Shown: piece after piece, positions 44,085-53,173 of the stretch
Position numbering within the stretch: position 1 is the first letter of the stretch
How the letters are laid out: each line of letters begins with the position of its first letter
Assembly: GCF_003860565.1 (NCBI RefSeq)
Contig: NZ_CP034157.1
Location: forward strand, 1,860,001-1,924,000
Reading direction: 5' to 3'
DNA: 64,000 bases
Source: Cloacibacterium normanense
GTDB lineage: Bacteria > Bacteroidota > Bacteroidia > Flavobacteriales > Weeksellaceae
The notes under the pieces: model-generated
The model's input: only the letters and a program-made list of their open reading frames with translations
Databases searched by the model: none
Told to the model about the DNA's origin: nothing
Made by a program: the position numbers and the translations under genes

Positions 44085-44132
44085 TCTAACAAAGATATTG
44101 TTTTTGGTTGACTTTTGAAAAAATCAGAAATT

Positions 44133-44780
44133 CTACAATTCCACATTCCATTCTTTATAAAATTCATCTAGAAATTGCAACATGAAATCGTGTCTTTCTG
44201 ACGCGATTTTTTTTGCCGTTTCGGTGTTCATTAAATCTTTGAGCAACAATAATTTTTCGTAAAAATGGTTGATGGTGGTTCCGTTTGATTTTTTGTATTC
44301 TTCTTTGTTCATGCCTAGATTCGGCTTGATTTCTGGATGATACATCAAATTATTCTTGAATCCACCAAAATTGAAAGTTCTTGCAATCCCAATTGCACCA
44401 ATCGCATCCAAACGGTCTGCATCTTGTACAATTTGTAATTCTAAAGGAGGATTTTCTGGAGCTTCTGCTCTATTTTTGAAGGAAATATTTTTGATAACAA
44501 ACAACACTTGCTCTATTAATTCACCCTCTACATGAATTTCTTCAAGAAAATCTTTAGAAATTTTGAGCGCCAAAGTTTCATCACCGTTGTGAAACTTAGG
44601 GTCTGCAATATCGTGCAATAGCGCAGAAAGTTCTATTACTTCTAGATTTCCGCCTTCTTTTTCGGCTATTTTTTTAGAGATTTTCCAGACGCGTTCTATG
44701 TGAAACCAATCGTGTCCTGCTTCTGCACCTTCTAGTTTTTCTTTAACAAAATTTATGGTAAGGGTAATGTGATTTTTCAT
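44133..44780 (-). CDS. HD-domain phosphohydrolase
   Basis: A 215-residue cytoplasmic protein of the HD superfamily, YedJ-like. The metal ligands are in HDWFHIERVWKI (residues about 19-30), LLHDIADPKF (near 58) and QDADRLDAIGAIG (near 116), giving the H...HD...D pattern. Such enzymes hydrolyse phosphomonoesters or nucleotides; the substrate is not identifiable here. The alpha/beta hydrolase gene ends 9 bases upstream, so the two are probably co-transcribed. Confidence 0.9.
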   Translation of the reverse strand: MKNHITLTINFVKEKLEGAEAGHDWFHIERVWKISKKIAEKEGGNLEVIELSALLHDIADPKFHNGDETLALKISKDFLEEIHVEGELIEQVLFVIKNISFKNRAEAPENPPLELQIVQDADRLDAIGAIGIARTFNFGGFKNNLMYHPEIKPNLGMNKEEYKKSNGTTINHFYEKLLLLKDLMNTETAKKIASERHDFMLQFLDEFYKEWNVEL

Positions 44781-44789
44781 GTTCCAAAA

Positions 44790-45632
44790 CTACGAAAACC
44801 AATCGAAAACAATGCTCCAAAGTTTACTGTGTTTTGCTCTAAAAAAATTAATGTGCCCTATTTCTTCTCCATTGCTTTCGTGAGGATGCACGGTTCTGTA
44901 AATAGGTTTCATATTGACATAGGTTTCGTTCATGAGCAGTTTCATTCCCGTTTCTGTAATCCAATCATCATCTTGCATGTTGAGATATAAGACTTCTTGA
45001 TGTAAATTTTTAGAGAAATTCTCCGTTTTTTCGAGTAATCGATTTACGGATTTTCGATTCATGATGAGAGTTCGCCAATCATCTGAAACACCTTTGGGTA
45101 AAGATTCGCCTAAATTCACAAAATACGTCTTGAAATATCCTTTTACCCGAGTAAGTAATGGTTGATACAAGCCAAAACCCAATAATCCCAACATTTTAAT
45201 TCTTGGAGAAAGATGTCCAAAATAAGTATTTTGAGTGGCCACGAAACAGAATTTTTCAAAAATTTCTGAACCTTTATTCATTCCGAGGATTAAAGCGCCC
45301 ACAGAATGACCGATTAGAAATTTTCGGTGATTTGGATAATGCTCCTCTATAAAATCTGTAACGGCTTTATAATCTGTATTTCCCCAAGTTATCATGCTCG
45401 CTTTAAAACCTCTGAGCTGGTCTGGTTTAGAAAGCGCCACTCCTCTGTAATCATAGGTTATCACCACAAATCCCAATTCTGCAAAATGTTGTGCAAAAGC
45501 ATAATACGTTTGTTGCTTCACGCCAGTTGCAGAATTCACCAACAGTAGTTTCCCATTCGCATTTTCTGGCTCAAAGAGAGTTGCGATAATAGGATATTGG
45601 TCTTGAGTATGGATGGTAATGGTATTATTCAT
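44790..45632 (-). CDS. Alpha/beta hydrolase
   Basis: With the ATG at 45632 the product has 280 residues and begins MNNTITIHTQDQYPI. The 20 extra residues of the longer frame do not look like part of the fold. LLLVNSATGVKQQTYY holds the oxyanion region, YDYRGVALSKP the usual loop, and GHSVGALIL the nucleophile elbow (Ser). A late TVHPHESNGEEIGHINFFR supplies the probable catalytic His. It resembles the predicted esterases of the Hydrolase_4/YheT-like group. Natural substrate unknown. Confidence 0.87.
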   Translation of the reverse strand: MNNTITIHTQDQYPIIATLFEPENANGKLLLVNSATGVKQQTYYAFAQHFAELGFVVITYDYRGVALSKPDQLRGFKASMITWGNTDYKAVTDFIEEHYPNHRKFLIGHSVGALILGMNKGSEIFEKFCFVATQNTYFGHLSPRIKMLGLLGFGLYQPLLTRVKGYFKTYFVNLGESLPKGVSDDWRTLIMNRKSVNRLLEKTENFSKNLHQEVLYLNMQDDDWITETGMKLLMNETYVNMKPIYRTVHPHESNGEEIGHINFFRAKHSKLWSIVFDWFS

Positions 45633-45731
45633 AAGAGAAAATCTATTGAAATTCTGTTTCCAAAAATATCTAAAAAAAGAAGAGAATTCCAAAAATTTGA
45701 AATTCTCTGCATATTATTCTATGGTTTACTG

Positions 45732-46622
45732 CTACAATCCGAAATCTTTTAATTTGGGCAATCCTGTTTGAGAACCTCTTTTTTGTGCCACTTTTAACGA
45801 AACATCATTCCCGAATTTCACACAATCATCTATCTCATTTCCATGACATAATGCGATGGAAAAACCAGAAGTGAAAGCGTCTCCCATTCCCATTTTATTG
45901 GGCATGTCTTCTGGGTCGTTTCTGTGGTATTTCATCTCTGAACCATTGTGATAAATGGTAGAATTAGCATCATCTCTTACAAAAAGTTTATTGGGATATT
46001 TTCTCAGAATTTTTTCTCTAGATTCTTCTCCAAAAATAATGGAAAGTTCATTGCTTTTTGCCACGATAAAAGAAGCATACTCTAGAATCTCTTCTGAAAT
46101 TCTGGCAGCTGGAGAAGCATAAATTCCCAGTTTCTTGTTGTATTTTTTGGCAAATTCATACGTTTTTTCTACCACATTCATCGGAATTTCTAACTGAGTT
46201 AGTACTAAATCTGCTGTAGAAAAAAATCTTTCTGCGCTCTCTAAATGCTTTGGTTCTAGGCAATAATTGGCTGAAGGAACTACTACGATGGCGTTTTTAC
46301 CGTGCGCTGCAGTTACATAAGCCGTTCCTGTAGCGTGGTCTAAATCTTCGTGTACAAAACCTACATTTACATTTTCATCTACTAAATTTCTAAGAATTTG
46401 TTGACCATAAGGATCCATTCCTACGCAACCAATAAAAAACGTACTTGCGCCTAATCTCGCTGTTCCTACTGCTTGATTGGCGCCTTTTCCTCCAAAAAAA
46501 GTTTCAGATTTTTGGGCGATTACCGTTTCATTAGGTTCTGGGTGAAATGATGTATTGAGGACTAAATCAATAGAAGAACTTCCTACTACTATAATTTTGG
46601 GCTGTTCTGCACTTACTTTCAT
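45732..46622 (-). CDS. PfkB-family sugar kinase (ribokinase-like)
   Basis: A 296-residue kinase. The N-terminal PfkB signature is GGKGANQAVGTARLG (residues 43-57), and the C-terminal one is NKMGMGDAFTSGFSIAL with the catalytic Asp in GMGD, a slight variant of the usual GAGD. VVVGSSSIDLV and FIGCVGMDPYGQQI complete the ribokinase pattern. It phosphorylates a sugar or nucleoside. Ribose is likely but not provable, since no transporter or rbs gene is adjacent. Confidence 0.88.
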   Translation of the reverse strand: MKVSAEQPKIIVVGSSSIDLVLNTSFHPEPNETVIAQKSETFFGGKGANQAVGTARLGASTFFIGCVGMDPYGQQILRNLVDENVNVGFVHEDLDHATGTAYVTAAHGKNAIVVVPSANYCLEPKHLESAERFFSTADLVLTQLEIPMNVVEKTYEFAKKYNKKLGIYASPAARISEEILEYASFIVAKSNELSIIFGEESREKILRKYPNKLFVRDDANSTIYHNGSEMKYHRNDPEDMPNKMGMGDAFTSGFSIALCHGNEIDDCVKFGNDVSLKVAQKRGSQTGLPKLKDFGL

Positions 46623-46715
46623 TGAAGTTTAATTTTTAGAAATTTTGAAATAGGTTTAAAATTTCAGTGTTAGGTCTACAACAAAATTAGTCTTTTTTTG
46701 TTTCGATAAGAATAA

Positions 46716-47357
46716 TTATTCAGATTTTATTTCAATAAACTCCGTTATAATTTTAACCGGTTGATTTTCTGCACCAAAACCAATATAGCTTGCATAAAAA
46801 CCTTCTCCATATCCTGTTTCGAAAGCAAAAATATTTCCTGGTTTTTCTTCGTCTGGTTTTAGGAAAGCAAATTGGTCAATCGCTCCATTTTCATCAAAGA
46901 AATGCCCATGGAAAAACTCTTCATAAATGCCCATAAAATCTGCTCCTTTTCTATGGAACAGTCTATTTTCTAGATGATTAAGAGCATCCTGAGTTTCTGC
47001 ATCCATAAAACAACCCATCCCCGATTCTACAGGATACCCGAAAACTTCTTCTCCTTGTAAATCTTCAATATGTTGACCTTCTGTAGTTGCCATTTTAAAA
47101 GAATCTACGTGTTCATTACTGAACACTATTTCTACATAAGCAATACAATTACTATCTCTTTCTTTGTGTACAAAAACAGGAAAATCACCTACAGGAAAAT
47201 GAATCACAAATTCCTTCATGTCATGGGTAATCAATGGGTCACAAGCGACTAACTTTCCGCTAGGAAGATGAATTTTTCCTGCCTCAAAAGTTTCTAGCAT
47301 TGGATTTTCTACAAAATTTTTAGAAAAAAGTTTTGATATGTTTTCTAGGTGTGACAT
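46716..47357 (-). CDS. DUF4241 domain protein
   Basis: With the ATG at 47357 the product has 213 residues (MSHLENISKLF...); the longer frame adds a Cys/His-rich stretch unlike the family. LPSGKLVACDPLI near residue 35, FPVGDFPVFVHKERD, FGYPVESGMGCFMDAETQ and the late GYGEGFYASYIGF match DUF4241, a family of unknown function. It is cytoplasmic and lies downstream of valS on the same strand with an 85-base gap. Confidence 0.85.
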   Translation of the reverse strand: MSHLENISKLFSKNFVENPMLETFEAGKIHLPSGKLVACDPLITHDMKEFVIHFPVGDFPVFVHKERDSNCIAYVEIVFSNEHVDSFKMATTEGQHIEDLQGEEVFGYPVESGMGCFMDAETQDALNHLENRLFHRKGADFMGIYEEFFHGHFFDENGAIDQFAFLKPDEEKPGNIFAFETGYGEGFYASYIGFGAENQPVKIITEFIEIKSE

Positions 47358-47442
47358 GATAATGATGGATGTTTGATGAAAGGAAGTTGGGTGTGGTCTC
47401 ATGCAAAATGCAAAAGAGCACCTCACATCAGACTTCCAATCC

Positions 47443-50058
47443 CTACAATGTTTTTAATTTTTCTTCTAAAATTGCAATTTTATCTTGCGCATCTTTTTGT
47501 TTTTTGCGCTCATTTTCTACTACTTGAGCAGGAGCACCAGCAACAAATTTTTCGTTAGATAGTTTCTTTTCTACCGAAATTAAGAATCCTTTTAAGTATT
47601 TTAGTTCTTCTTCTGTTTTTGCTTTTTCTTCGCCTAAATCAAGGTTTTCACTCAATGGAATAGAAACTTCTGTAGCTCCTACTAAGAACGTGAAACTTGG
47701 TTTATCTGTTTTATTTCCGAAATTAATTTCAGAGATGTTGGCTAATTTTTTTACCACCGCTTCATTTTCAAAAGCAACAGCATTGGTAAATAATTCTACG
47801 GCTTCTCTAGGCGAAATCCCTTTGCTTTGACGGTAGTTTCTAACGCCAGAAATCAATTCTTTAGCCGTTTCAAAGGCTTTTATATTTTCTTCGCTGAAAG
47901 GTTCTGCTTTTTTCTGTTGAGCAATCACCAAAGCTTCTTCTGCGCTTCTTTCCGAAATTGCCTGGTACAATTCTTCCGTTAAGAAAGGCATGAAAGGATG
48001 CAACAATCTCATTAATTCCTCAAAATAAACGATGGTTTTATCATAAACTTCTTGAGAAATTCCTTCTCCATAATTGGGTTTAATGGCTTCTAAGTACCAC
48101 GCACAGAAATCGTCCCAAATCAGTTTATAAATCAAATGCAACGCATCAGAAATTCTGAATTTTGAGAATTGGTCATTGATTTCGGCAATGGTTTTATTCA
48201 TTTGATTTCCGAACCATTCTATGGTTTGCAAATCTGCTTCATTGGCTGGTTTGTCTTCTTTTTTCCAACCTTGAATGAGTCTGAAAGCGTTCCAGATTTT
48301 AGTCGCGAAGTTTCTTCCTTGCAACATTAAGTCTTCATCAAAAAGCAAATCGTTTCCAGCAGCAGAACTCAATAAAATCCCAACTCTAACTCCATCTGCA
48401 CCATATTTTTCTATCAATTCAATTGGGTCTGGCGAATTACCAAGAGATTTAGACATTTTTCTGCGTTGCTTATCCCTTACAATTCCTGTAAAATATACAT
48501 TTTTGAAAGGAACTTCGCCTTTAAATTCTAATCCTGCCATAATCATTCTGGCTACCCAGAAGAAAATAATATCTGGACCTGTTACCAAATCAGAAGTCGG
48601 ATAATAATACTTGATGTCTTCATTGTTTTCGTCTAACATTCCATCAAAAACGGACATCGGCCATAACCAAGAAGAGAACCATGTATCGAGTGCGTCTTCG
48701 TCTTGTTTTAAGTTGTCAGTTGTTAGTTGTTGGTTGTTGGTTTTTTCTTTGGCTAAAACCAAAGCTTCTTCTATATTTTCGGCAACTACATAATCCTCAC
48801 TTCCTTCTCCGTAATAATACGCTGGGATTTGTTGGCCCCACCACAATTGACGAGAAATATTCCAATCGCGGATGTTCTCCATCCAATGTCTGTATGTATT
48901 TTTGAATTTTTCTGGGTGGAATTTCACCTCATCATTCATTACTACATCCAAAGCTGGCTTCGCAATTTCAGACATTTTCAGGAACCATTGTTGAGAGATT
49001 TTTGGTTCAATTACAGCTCCAGTTCTCTCAGAAGTTCCTACTTTATTTACATAATCTTCGGCTTTTACCAAAAGATTATTTTCTTCTAATTCTTTAGCAA
49101 TCAGTTTTCTAACCTCAAATCTATCTTTTCCGTTGTAATGCAATCCGTGTTCATTGAGTTTACCATCGTCATCTAAAGAATCAATCATTGGCAAATTATG
49201 CTTTTGACCAATTTCGTAGTCATTGATATCATGTGCAGGAGTGATTTTCAACGCTCCAGTTCCGAATTCCATGTCTACATATTCATCTTCAATAATTGGA
49301 ATGACTCTATTTACAATCGGAACGATTACGTTTTTACCTTTCAGATGAGCATATTTTTCATCATTTGGATTTACGCAAACTGCAACGTCTCCAAAAATAG
49401 TTTCAGGACGAGTCGTTGCCACAGAAATAAACTCTTCAGAACCTTCAATTTTATATTTAAGGTACCAAAGTTTCCCGTTAAGTTCTTTGTAAATTACCTC
49501 TTCATCAGAAATATTGGTTTTGGCTTCTGGATCCCAGTTCACCATTCTATAGCCTCTGTAAATCAAACCTTTATTGTATAAATCAACGAAAGATTTGATG
49601 ACTTGAGCAGATAGTTTCGGTTCCATTGTGAAACGCGTTCTGTCCCAATCACAAGAACAACCTAATTTCTTTAACTGTTCAAGAATTGTTCCGCCATATT
49701 TATGCGTCCAATCCCAAGCGTGAACCAAAAATTCATCTCGGGTAATATCAGATTTATTAATCCCTTCAGATTTCAGTTTTGCCACCACTTTAGCTTCAGT
49801 AGCAATAGAAGCGTGGTCGGTTCCCGGAACCCAAAGTGCATTAAACCCTTGCATTCTGGCTCTTCTGACCAAAACATCTTGAATGGTATTGTTTAACATG
49901 TGTCCCATGTGAAGAATACCCGTCACGTTTGGTGGCGGAATTACAATCGTATAAGGAGGTCTGTTATCTGGAGTAGAATGAAAATAATTATTTTCTAACC
50001 AGTAATTGTACCATTTCTGTTCTGTTTCCTGAGGATTATATTTTTCTGAAATTTGCAT
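47443..50058 (-). CDS. valS: Valyl-tRNA synthetase
   Basis: An 871-residue class I synthetase. HMGH (50-53) is the HIGH motif and [11 protein letters not shown] the KMSKS loop. CP1 editing-domain blocks ([21 protein letters not shown]) are intact, [15 protein letters not shown] is the family core, and the C-terminus is a coiled coil ([18 protein letters not shown]). Just before QDEDALDTW the codons for [11 protein letters not shown] are built from a 7-base DNA repeat (48711-48745), the same kind of array seen between genes elsewhere in the window. Confidence 0.97.
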   Translation of the reverse strand: MQISEKYNPQETEQKWYNYWLENNYFHSTPDNRPPYTIVIPPPNVTGILHMGHMLNNTIQDVLVRRARMQGFNALWVPGTDHASIATEAKVVAKLKSEGINKSDITRDEFLVHAWDWTHKYGGTILEQLKKLGCSCDWDRTRFTMEPKLSAQVIKSFVDLYNKGLIYRGYRMVNWDPEAKTNISDEEVIYKELNGKLWYLKYKIEGSEEFISVATTRPETIFGDVAVCVNPNDEKYAHLKGKNVIVPIVNRVIPIIEDEYVDMEFGTGALKITPAHDINDYEIGQKHNLPMIDSLDDDGKLNEHGLHYNGKDRFEVRKLIAKELEENNLLVKAEDYVNKVGTSERTGAVIEPKISQQWFLKMSEIAKPALDVVMNDEVKFHPEKFKNTYRHWMENIRDWNISRQLWWGQQIPAYYYGEGSEDYVVAENIEEALVLAKEKTNNQQLTTDNLKQDEDALDTWFSSWLWPMSVFDGMLDENNEDIKYYYPTSDLVTGPDIIFFWVARMIMAGLEFKGEVPFKNVYFTGIVRDKQRRKMSKSLGNSPDPIELIEKYGADGVRVGILLSSAAGNDLLFDEDLMLQGRNFATKIWNAFRLIQGWKKEDKPANEADLQTIEWFGNQMNKTIAEINDQFSKFRISDALHLIYKLIWDDFCAWYLEAIKPNYGEGISQEVYDKTIVYFEELMRLLHPFMPFLTEELYQAISERSAEEALVIAQQKKAEPFSEENIKAFETAKELISGVRNYRQSKGISPREAVELFTNAVAFENEAVVKKLANISEINFGNKTDKPSFTFLVGATEVSIPLSENLDLGEEKAKTEEELKYLKGFLISVEKKLSNEKFVAGAPAQVVENERKKQKDAQDKIAILEEKLKTL
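48711..48745. repeat. 7-base array inside valS
   Basis: AGTTGTC, AGTTGTT, AGTTGTT, GGTTGTT, GGTTTTT: five units in register. Being 7 bases long, successive units are read in different frames, which gives the Asn/Gln/Thr-rich stretch in ValS. Confidence 0.7.
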
Positions 50059-50192
50059 AAAATTTTAAATAAAAATGAGTTTGGCTTGTAATTTGCAAAA
50101 ATACGATAAAATGTGAATTTTTAAATGGTTAAAAGTCTTCTTTTTGAGAATTTTGGAATAAGAATGAGACAATGTAAAATAAAAAAAAAGAA

Positions 50193-50227
50193 TTTGAATT
50201 TAATTACAGAATTTATTTATAATTTTG
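50193..50227 (+). promoter_or_regulatory. Promoter of the DUF1573 gene
   Basis: TTTG (50193-50196), a 23-base spacer and TAATTTTG (50220-50227) match the Bacteroidota consensus at its upper spacer limit, about 30 bases before the ATG. Confidence 0.6.
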
Positions 50228-50259
50228 AACTTTAATTTACAACAAAAAACTTTCTAAAT

Positions 50260-50664
50260 ATGAAAAAATTTATTGGCGGTTTGTTGCTTATCGGAGGTTT
50301 TGTTTTCTCTTCTGCACAAACTATTTCTTTTGAAAAAACAACTATTGATTACGGTACTGTTCCTGTGAATGCAGATGGAAACAGAGTTTTTACTTTTAAA
50401 AATACTGGTAACAAGCCTTTGATCCTTTCTAACGTACAGCCTGGATGTGGTTGCACCGCTTCTGAATGGCCAAAAGAGCCAGTGATGCCTGGAAAATCTG
50501 CACAGATTAAAGTTCATTATAGCACTGCAAATGCTGCACCTTTCAAAAAATCTATCGATGTATTTTCTAACGATCCAGTAAACGGAAGAGTGGTTCTATA
50601 CATCCAAGGAACGGTAGATGCTAATGCTAAAACTGAAGAAAAAACTTTAGCTCCAAAAAAATAA
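50260..50664 (+). CDS. DUF1573 domain protein, secreted
   Basis: A 134-residue protein with a signal peptide (MKKFIGGLLLIGGFVFSSAQ). One DUF1573 domain follows: ISFEKTTIDYGTVPVNADG, FTFKNTGNKPLILSNVQPGCGCTASEWPKEPVMPGKSAQI, and SIDVFSNDPVNGRVVLYIQGTV. This is an Ig-like, ASH/MSP-type beta-sandwich with the conserved GCGC pair. It should be periplasmic or surface-exposed, with function unknown. It has its own promoter and terminator, and the short Lys/Ala tail is low complexity. Confidence 0.92.
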   Translation: MKKFIGGLLLIGGFVFSSAQTISFEKTTIDYGTVPVNADGNRVFTFKNTGNKPLILSNVQPGCGCTASEWPKEPVMPGKSAQIKVHYSTANAAPFKKSIDVFSNDPVNGRVVLYIQGTVDANAKTEEKTLAPKK

Positions 50665-50689
50665 TTCTTTTTAAAATTATTATACAAAA

Positions 50690-50716
50690 ACCGACTGTAA
50701 CCAGTCGGTTTTTTTT
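50690..50716 (+). terminator. Terminator of the DUF1573 gene
   Basis: ACCGACTG (50690-50697), loop TAAC, CAGTCGGT (50702-50709), then a run of T. Confidence 0.92.
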
Positions 50717-50748
50717 ATTATCTTTAGTTGAACAAAATTTTTCAAAAA

Positions 50749-51624
50749 ATGGACACCAATTTCACCGATAACTTTCTTGTGAAAGAAAATCAAAAATTTA
50801 ATCTCAAAGATTTTAACACCGATTATAAAGGCGACCTCACCAAAGAAGAAGGTCAAAAAATGCTCGATGCAGAGAAGAAAAAACTCTACGAACTTCAAGA
50901 AAAGCTTTACGCAGATGGCAGTCAATCACTTTTGGTAGTGATACAAGCGATGGATGCTGCTGGAAAAGACAGTTTGATAGAACATGTTTTCGGTGGAGTA
51001 AATCCGCAAGGTTGCGAAGTGACCAGTTTTAAAACGCCAACTTCTAAAGAATACAGTCATGATTTCATCTGGAGGCATTATTTGGCTTTACCAGAAAAAG
51101 GGAAAATAGGAATTTTCAACCGAAGTCATTACGAAAGTGTTTTGGTGTGTAAAGTGCATCCTGAATATAATCTAAGCGAAAAAGTTTGGAAATCTACTGA
51201 CGAAATAGATGAAAAATTCTGGAAAAATAGATACGAAAGTATCAAAGATTTTGAAAAACATATCTCAAGAAATGGAACGAAAATCGTGAAAATTTTCCTT
51301 CACGTATCCAAAGAAGAGCAGAAAAAACGTTTCCTAGACCGAATTGCTGAACAAGAAAAAAACTGGAAATTTTCTATTGGCGACTTAAAAGAACGTGCTG
51401 TTTTCGACCAATACATGAAGGCTTACGAAGAAGCCATTTCCGAAACCAGTAAAGATCACGCACCTTGGTTTATGATTCCTGCTGACCAAAAATGGTTTGC
51501 CAGACTTACGGCGCTACAAATTATCATTAATGCATTAGAAGAAATGAATTTGAAATTTCCTGAACTTTCTGCCGAAGATAAAGCTGGACTTGCGGAAGCA
51601 AAAAGACAATTGGAAAGTGAATAA
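50749..51624 (+). CDS. ppk2: Polyphosphate kinase 2
   Basis: A 291-residue protein using the ATG at 50749; a TTG seven codons upstream is in frame but lies too close to the terminator. The PPK2 Walker A is AMDAAGKDSLIEHVFGG, Walker B lies in GIFNRSHYESVLV, and the lid region is RISRNGTKIVKIFLHVS-like (HISRNGTKIVKIF) with RFLDRIAEQEKNWKFS. PPK2 enzymes transfer phosphate between polyphosphate and nucleotides, regenerating NDP or NTP. Single-domain length fits classes I and III; which nucleotide is preferred cannot be decided. Confidence 0.93.
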   Translation: MDTNFTDNFLVKENQKFNLKDFNTDYKGDLTKEEGQKMLDAEKKKLYELQEKLYADGSQSLLVVIQAMDAAGKDSLIEHVFGGVNPQGCEVTSFKTPTSKEYSHDFIWRHYLALPEKGKIGIFNRSHYESVLVCKVHPEYNLSEKVWKSTDEIDEKFWKNRYESIKDFEKHISRNGTKIVKIFLHVSKEEQKKRFLDRIAEQEKNWKFSIGDLKERAVFDQYMKAYEEAISETSKDHAPWFMIPADQKWFARLTALQIIINALEEMNLKFPELSAEDKAGLAEAKRQLESE

Positions 51625-51664
51625 TAGGTAGAGGTTAAGGAAAAGGTTAAGAAAGTAGATTTTT

Positions 51665-52459
51665 ATGAATTTTTGGAAGGCATTACTTTACACTTTCATT
51701 CTAATAATTTTAATGAATCTTATAGGTTTTATGATAAGTAGCATTAGTTATTTTCTAAAAATTCCTTATATTATTTCATTTATAACACAAAGCATACTAA
51801 CTGTTTTTTGTTATTATTTTTTCTTAACAAAATTTTTGAAGAACAAAACCATTATTCGATTTAAAAATGTTTTTATTCCATTTAGTGAGAGCTTAATTTT
51901 ACCAATAATTTTATCAGCTATTGGTTTGAAAATTTTGCAAGAACCATTCTTCGAAATATATAAAAGAGTTACAACTCCAAATGATTTCCCTCTAAATATT
52001 GTAAATATGAATTCAGAATTAAATTTTGAATTCATAATTAGAGCAGTTCCTGCATTAATTATTGCACCATTTTTTGAAGAATTAATTTTTAGAAAAATTT
52101 TTATTGATAATCTCTCAAAATTATATTCAGTGAAAAATGCTATTATTTTTTCATCAATTTGTTTTTCATTATATTATCTTCCAAATTTCTCTAATTTAAT
52201 ACCAACTTTTCTTTTAGGTTTAGTAGCAGGATACTTATATATAAAATCAAAAAAAATAATAATTCCAATGATTTTTCATTTTTTGTGTAATTTAATTGTT
52301 GGGTTATTAAAGCTCTATGGAAAAACTCTTTTGGATAATATTGACAAATTAAATTTAAATATATATTATTGGATGTTTATTTTTTTTGGGGGTATTTTAC
52401 TAATAACAGGTTTATACACTATAAACTCAAAACATAAAAATTCGAAATTAAGGGCTTGA
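51665..52459 (+). CDS. CPBP-family intramembrane metalloprotease
   Basis: A 264-residue protein with about seven spans, from an AT-rich gene. The CPBP (Abi/CAAX protease) motifs are visible: FFEELIFRKIF (the EE-x3-R motif near residue 140), SSICFSLYYL where the second motif normally has F-x3-H, and MIFHFLCNLIVG with the His-x3-Asn of motif 3. The second-motif His appears to be replaced (FSLYYLP), so activity is uncertain. It starts 40 bases after the polyphosphate kinase gene. Confidence 0.82.
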   Translation: MNFWKALLYTFILIILMNLIGFMISSISYFLKIPYIISFITQSILTVFCYYFFLTKFLKNKTIIRFKNVFIPFSESLILPIILSAIGLKILQEPFFEIYKRVTTPNDFPLNIVNMNSELNFEFIIRAVPALIIAPFFEELIFRKIFIDNLSKLYSVKNAIIFSSICFSLYYLPNFSNLIPTFLLGLVAGYLYIKSKKIIIPMIFHFLCNLIVGLLKLYGKTLLDNIDKLNLNIYYWMFIFFGGILLITGLYTINSKHKNSKLRA

Positions 52460-52473
52460 AACTAAAAAAGAAA

Positions 52474-52805
52474 CCACGAGAAAAACGATAAGCCGGATTC
52501 TGTTTCCCGATGAAACGGGACGCTTGTTATTTATCTACGGTTTACATTACTGCAAACCTTGAGCTGGTTACCCCTCGATTTTCGGAGCGAGCTACTCCTA
52601 TTTTTAGATTGCTCTAAAAAGCATCGATATACTTACCATTGCATCGCATAGAGTTTACCTGGTTTCACTACAGCCGAACTGTACTTGCTTTCTGTTGCAC
52701 TTGTCCTCGTCTCACGACGGAAGGTTGTTAACCTTTATGCTGCTCTGTGATGTCCGGACTTTCCTACCCCAATTTCTTGGAATCAACAAGCTGTTTTTCT
52801 CGTGG
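52474..52805 (-). ncRNA. rnpB: RNase P RNA (class A)
   Basis: Read on the minus strand, the diagnostic 5' core GGAAAGTCCGGACATCACAG, the GACGAGGACAAGTGCAACAG region and AGTTCGGCTGTAGTG lead to a 3' end CAGAATCCGGCTTAT. The ends pair as helix P1 (CCACGAGAAAAAC with GTTTTTCTCGTGG), giving a length of about 332 bases. It is the catalytic RNA that trims the 5' leader of tRNA precursors. A TATCTTTG promoter element ends five bases upstream of P1. Confidence 0.95.
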
Positions 52806-52809
52806 AGTG

Positions 52810-52817
52810 CAAAGATA
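52810..52817 (-). promoter_or_regulatory. -7 element of rnpB
   Basis: TATCTTTG on the minus strand fits TAnnTTTG and would start transcription at about the first base of helix P1. The upstream element should fall at about 52835-52842, which lies inside a 7-base tandem array. Confidence 0.65.
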
Positions 52818-52830
52818 CGGAAATTTTGAA

Positions 52831-52886
52831 TGTTAGATGTTAGATGTTAGATGCTAGATGTTAGATGTTAGATGATGGATGATGGA
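52831..52886. repeat. 7-base array of eight units
   Basis: TGTTAGA x3, TGCTAGA, TGTTAGA x2, TGATGGA x2, exactly 56 bases. It lies directly upstream of the rnpB promoter. Confidence 0.9.
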
Positions 52887-52915
52887 ATATTGTGGAATGT
52901 ATTTTTATTATTCTG

Positions 52916-52962
52916 AACCCTTTCTGCGTTTTACAGATTCCTCAAAAAACGCAGAAAGGGTT
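52916..52962. repeat. Long hairpin with 17-bp arms
   Basis: AACCCTTTCTGCGTTTT (52916-52932) is the exact reverse complement of 52946-52962, with a 13-base loop. It is not followed by a T run and ends no obvious gene, so its role is unknown. Confidence 0.85.
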
Positions 52963-53040
52963 GGTTGTATTTTTCACTGAAAGTTATTTTAAAAAAATTG
53001 GTTTCTAAAAATCCCTAAACTTGCGCCCCGAGTTGAGCGG

Positions 53041-53160
53041 AGCTCTTTTTGTTTTTTGTCATTCTGAGCGAAGTGGAAGAATCTAAAAAACAAAAAAGCG
53101 GGAGCGGAACGAGAAACCTAACGAAGTGGTTCGATGACTTTAGGAGTCAAATTTGGCGCC
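53041..53160. repeat. Composite of nested hairpins before the sigma-factor gene
   Basis: CTTTTTGTTTTTT (53045-53057) pairs with AAAAAACAAAAAAG (53085-53098) around a loop that contains TCATTCTGAGCGAAGTGG, a common intergenic repeat, with an inner ATTCT/AGAAT stem. AACC/GGTT and GACT/AGTC hairpins follow. The block ends at the ATG of the sigma factor and may be its leader or simply a repeat element. Confidence 0.55.
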
Positions 53161-53173
53161 CAATAAAAAAAAT

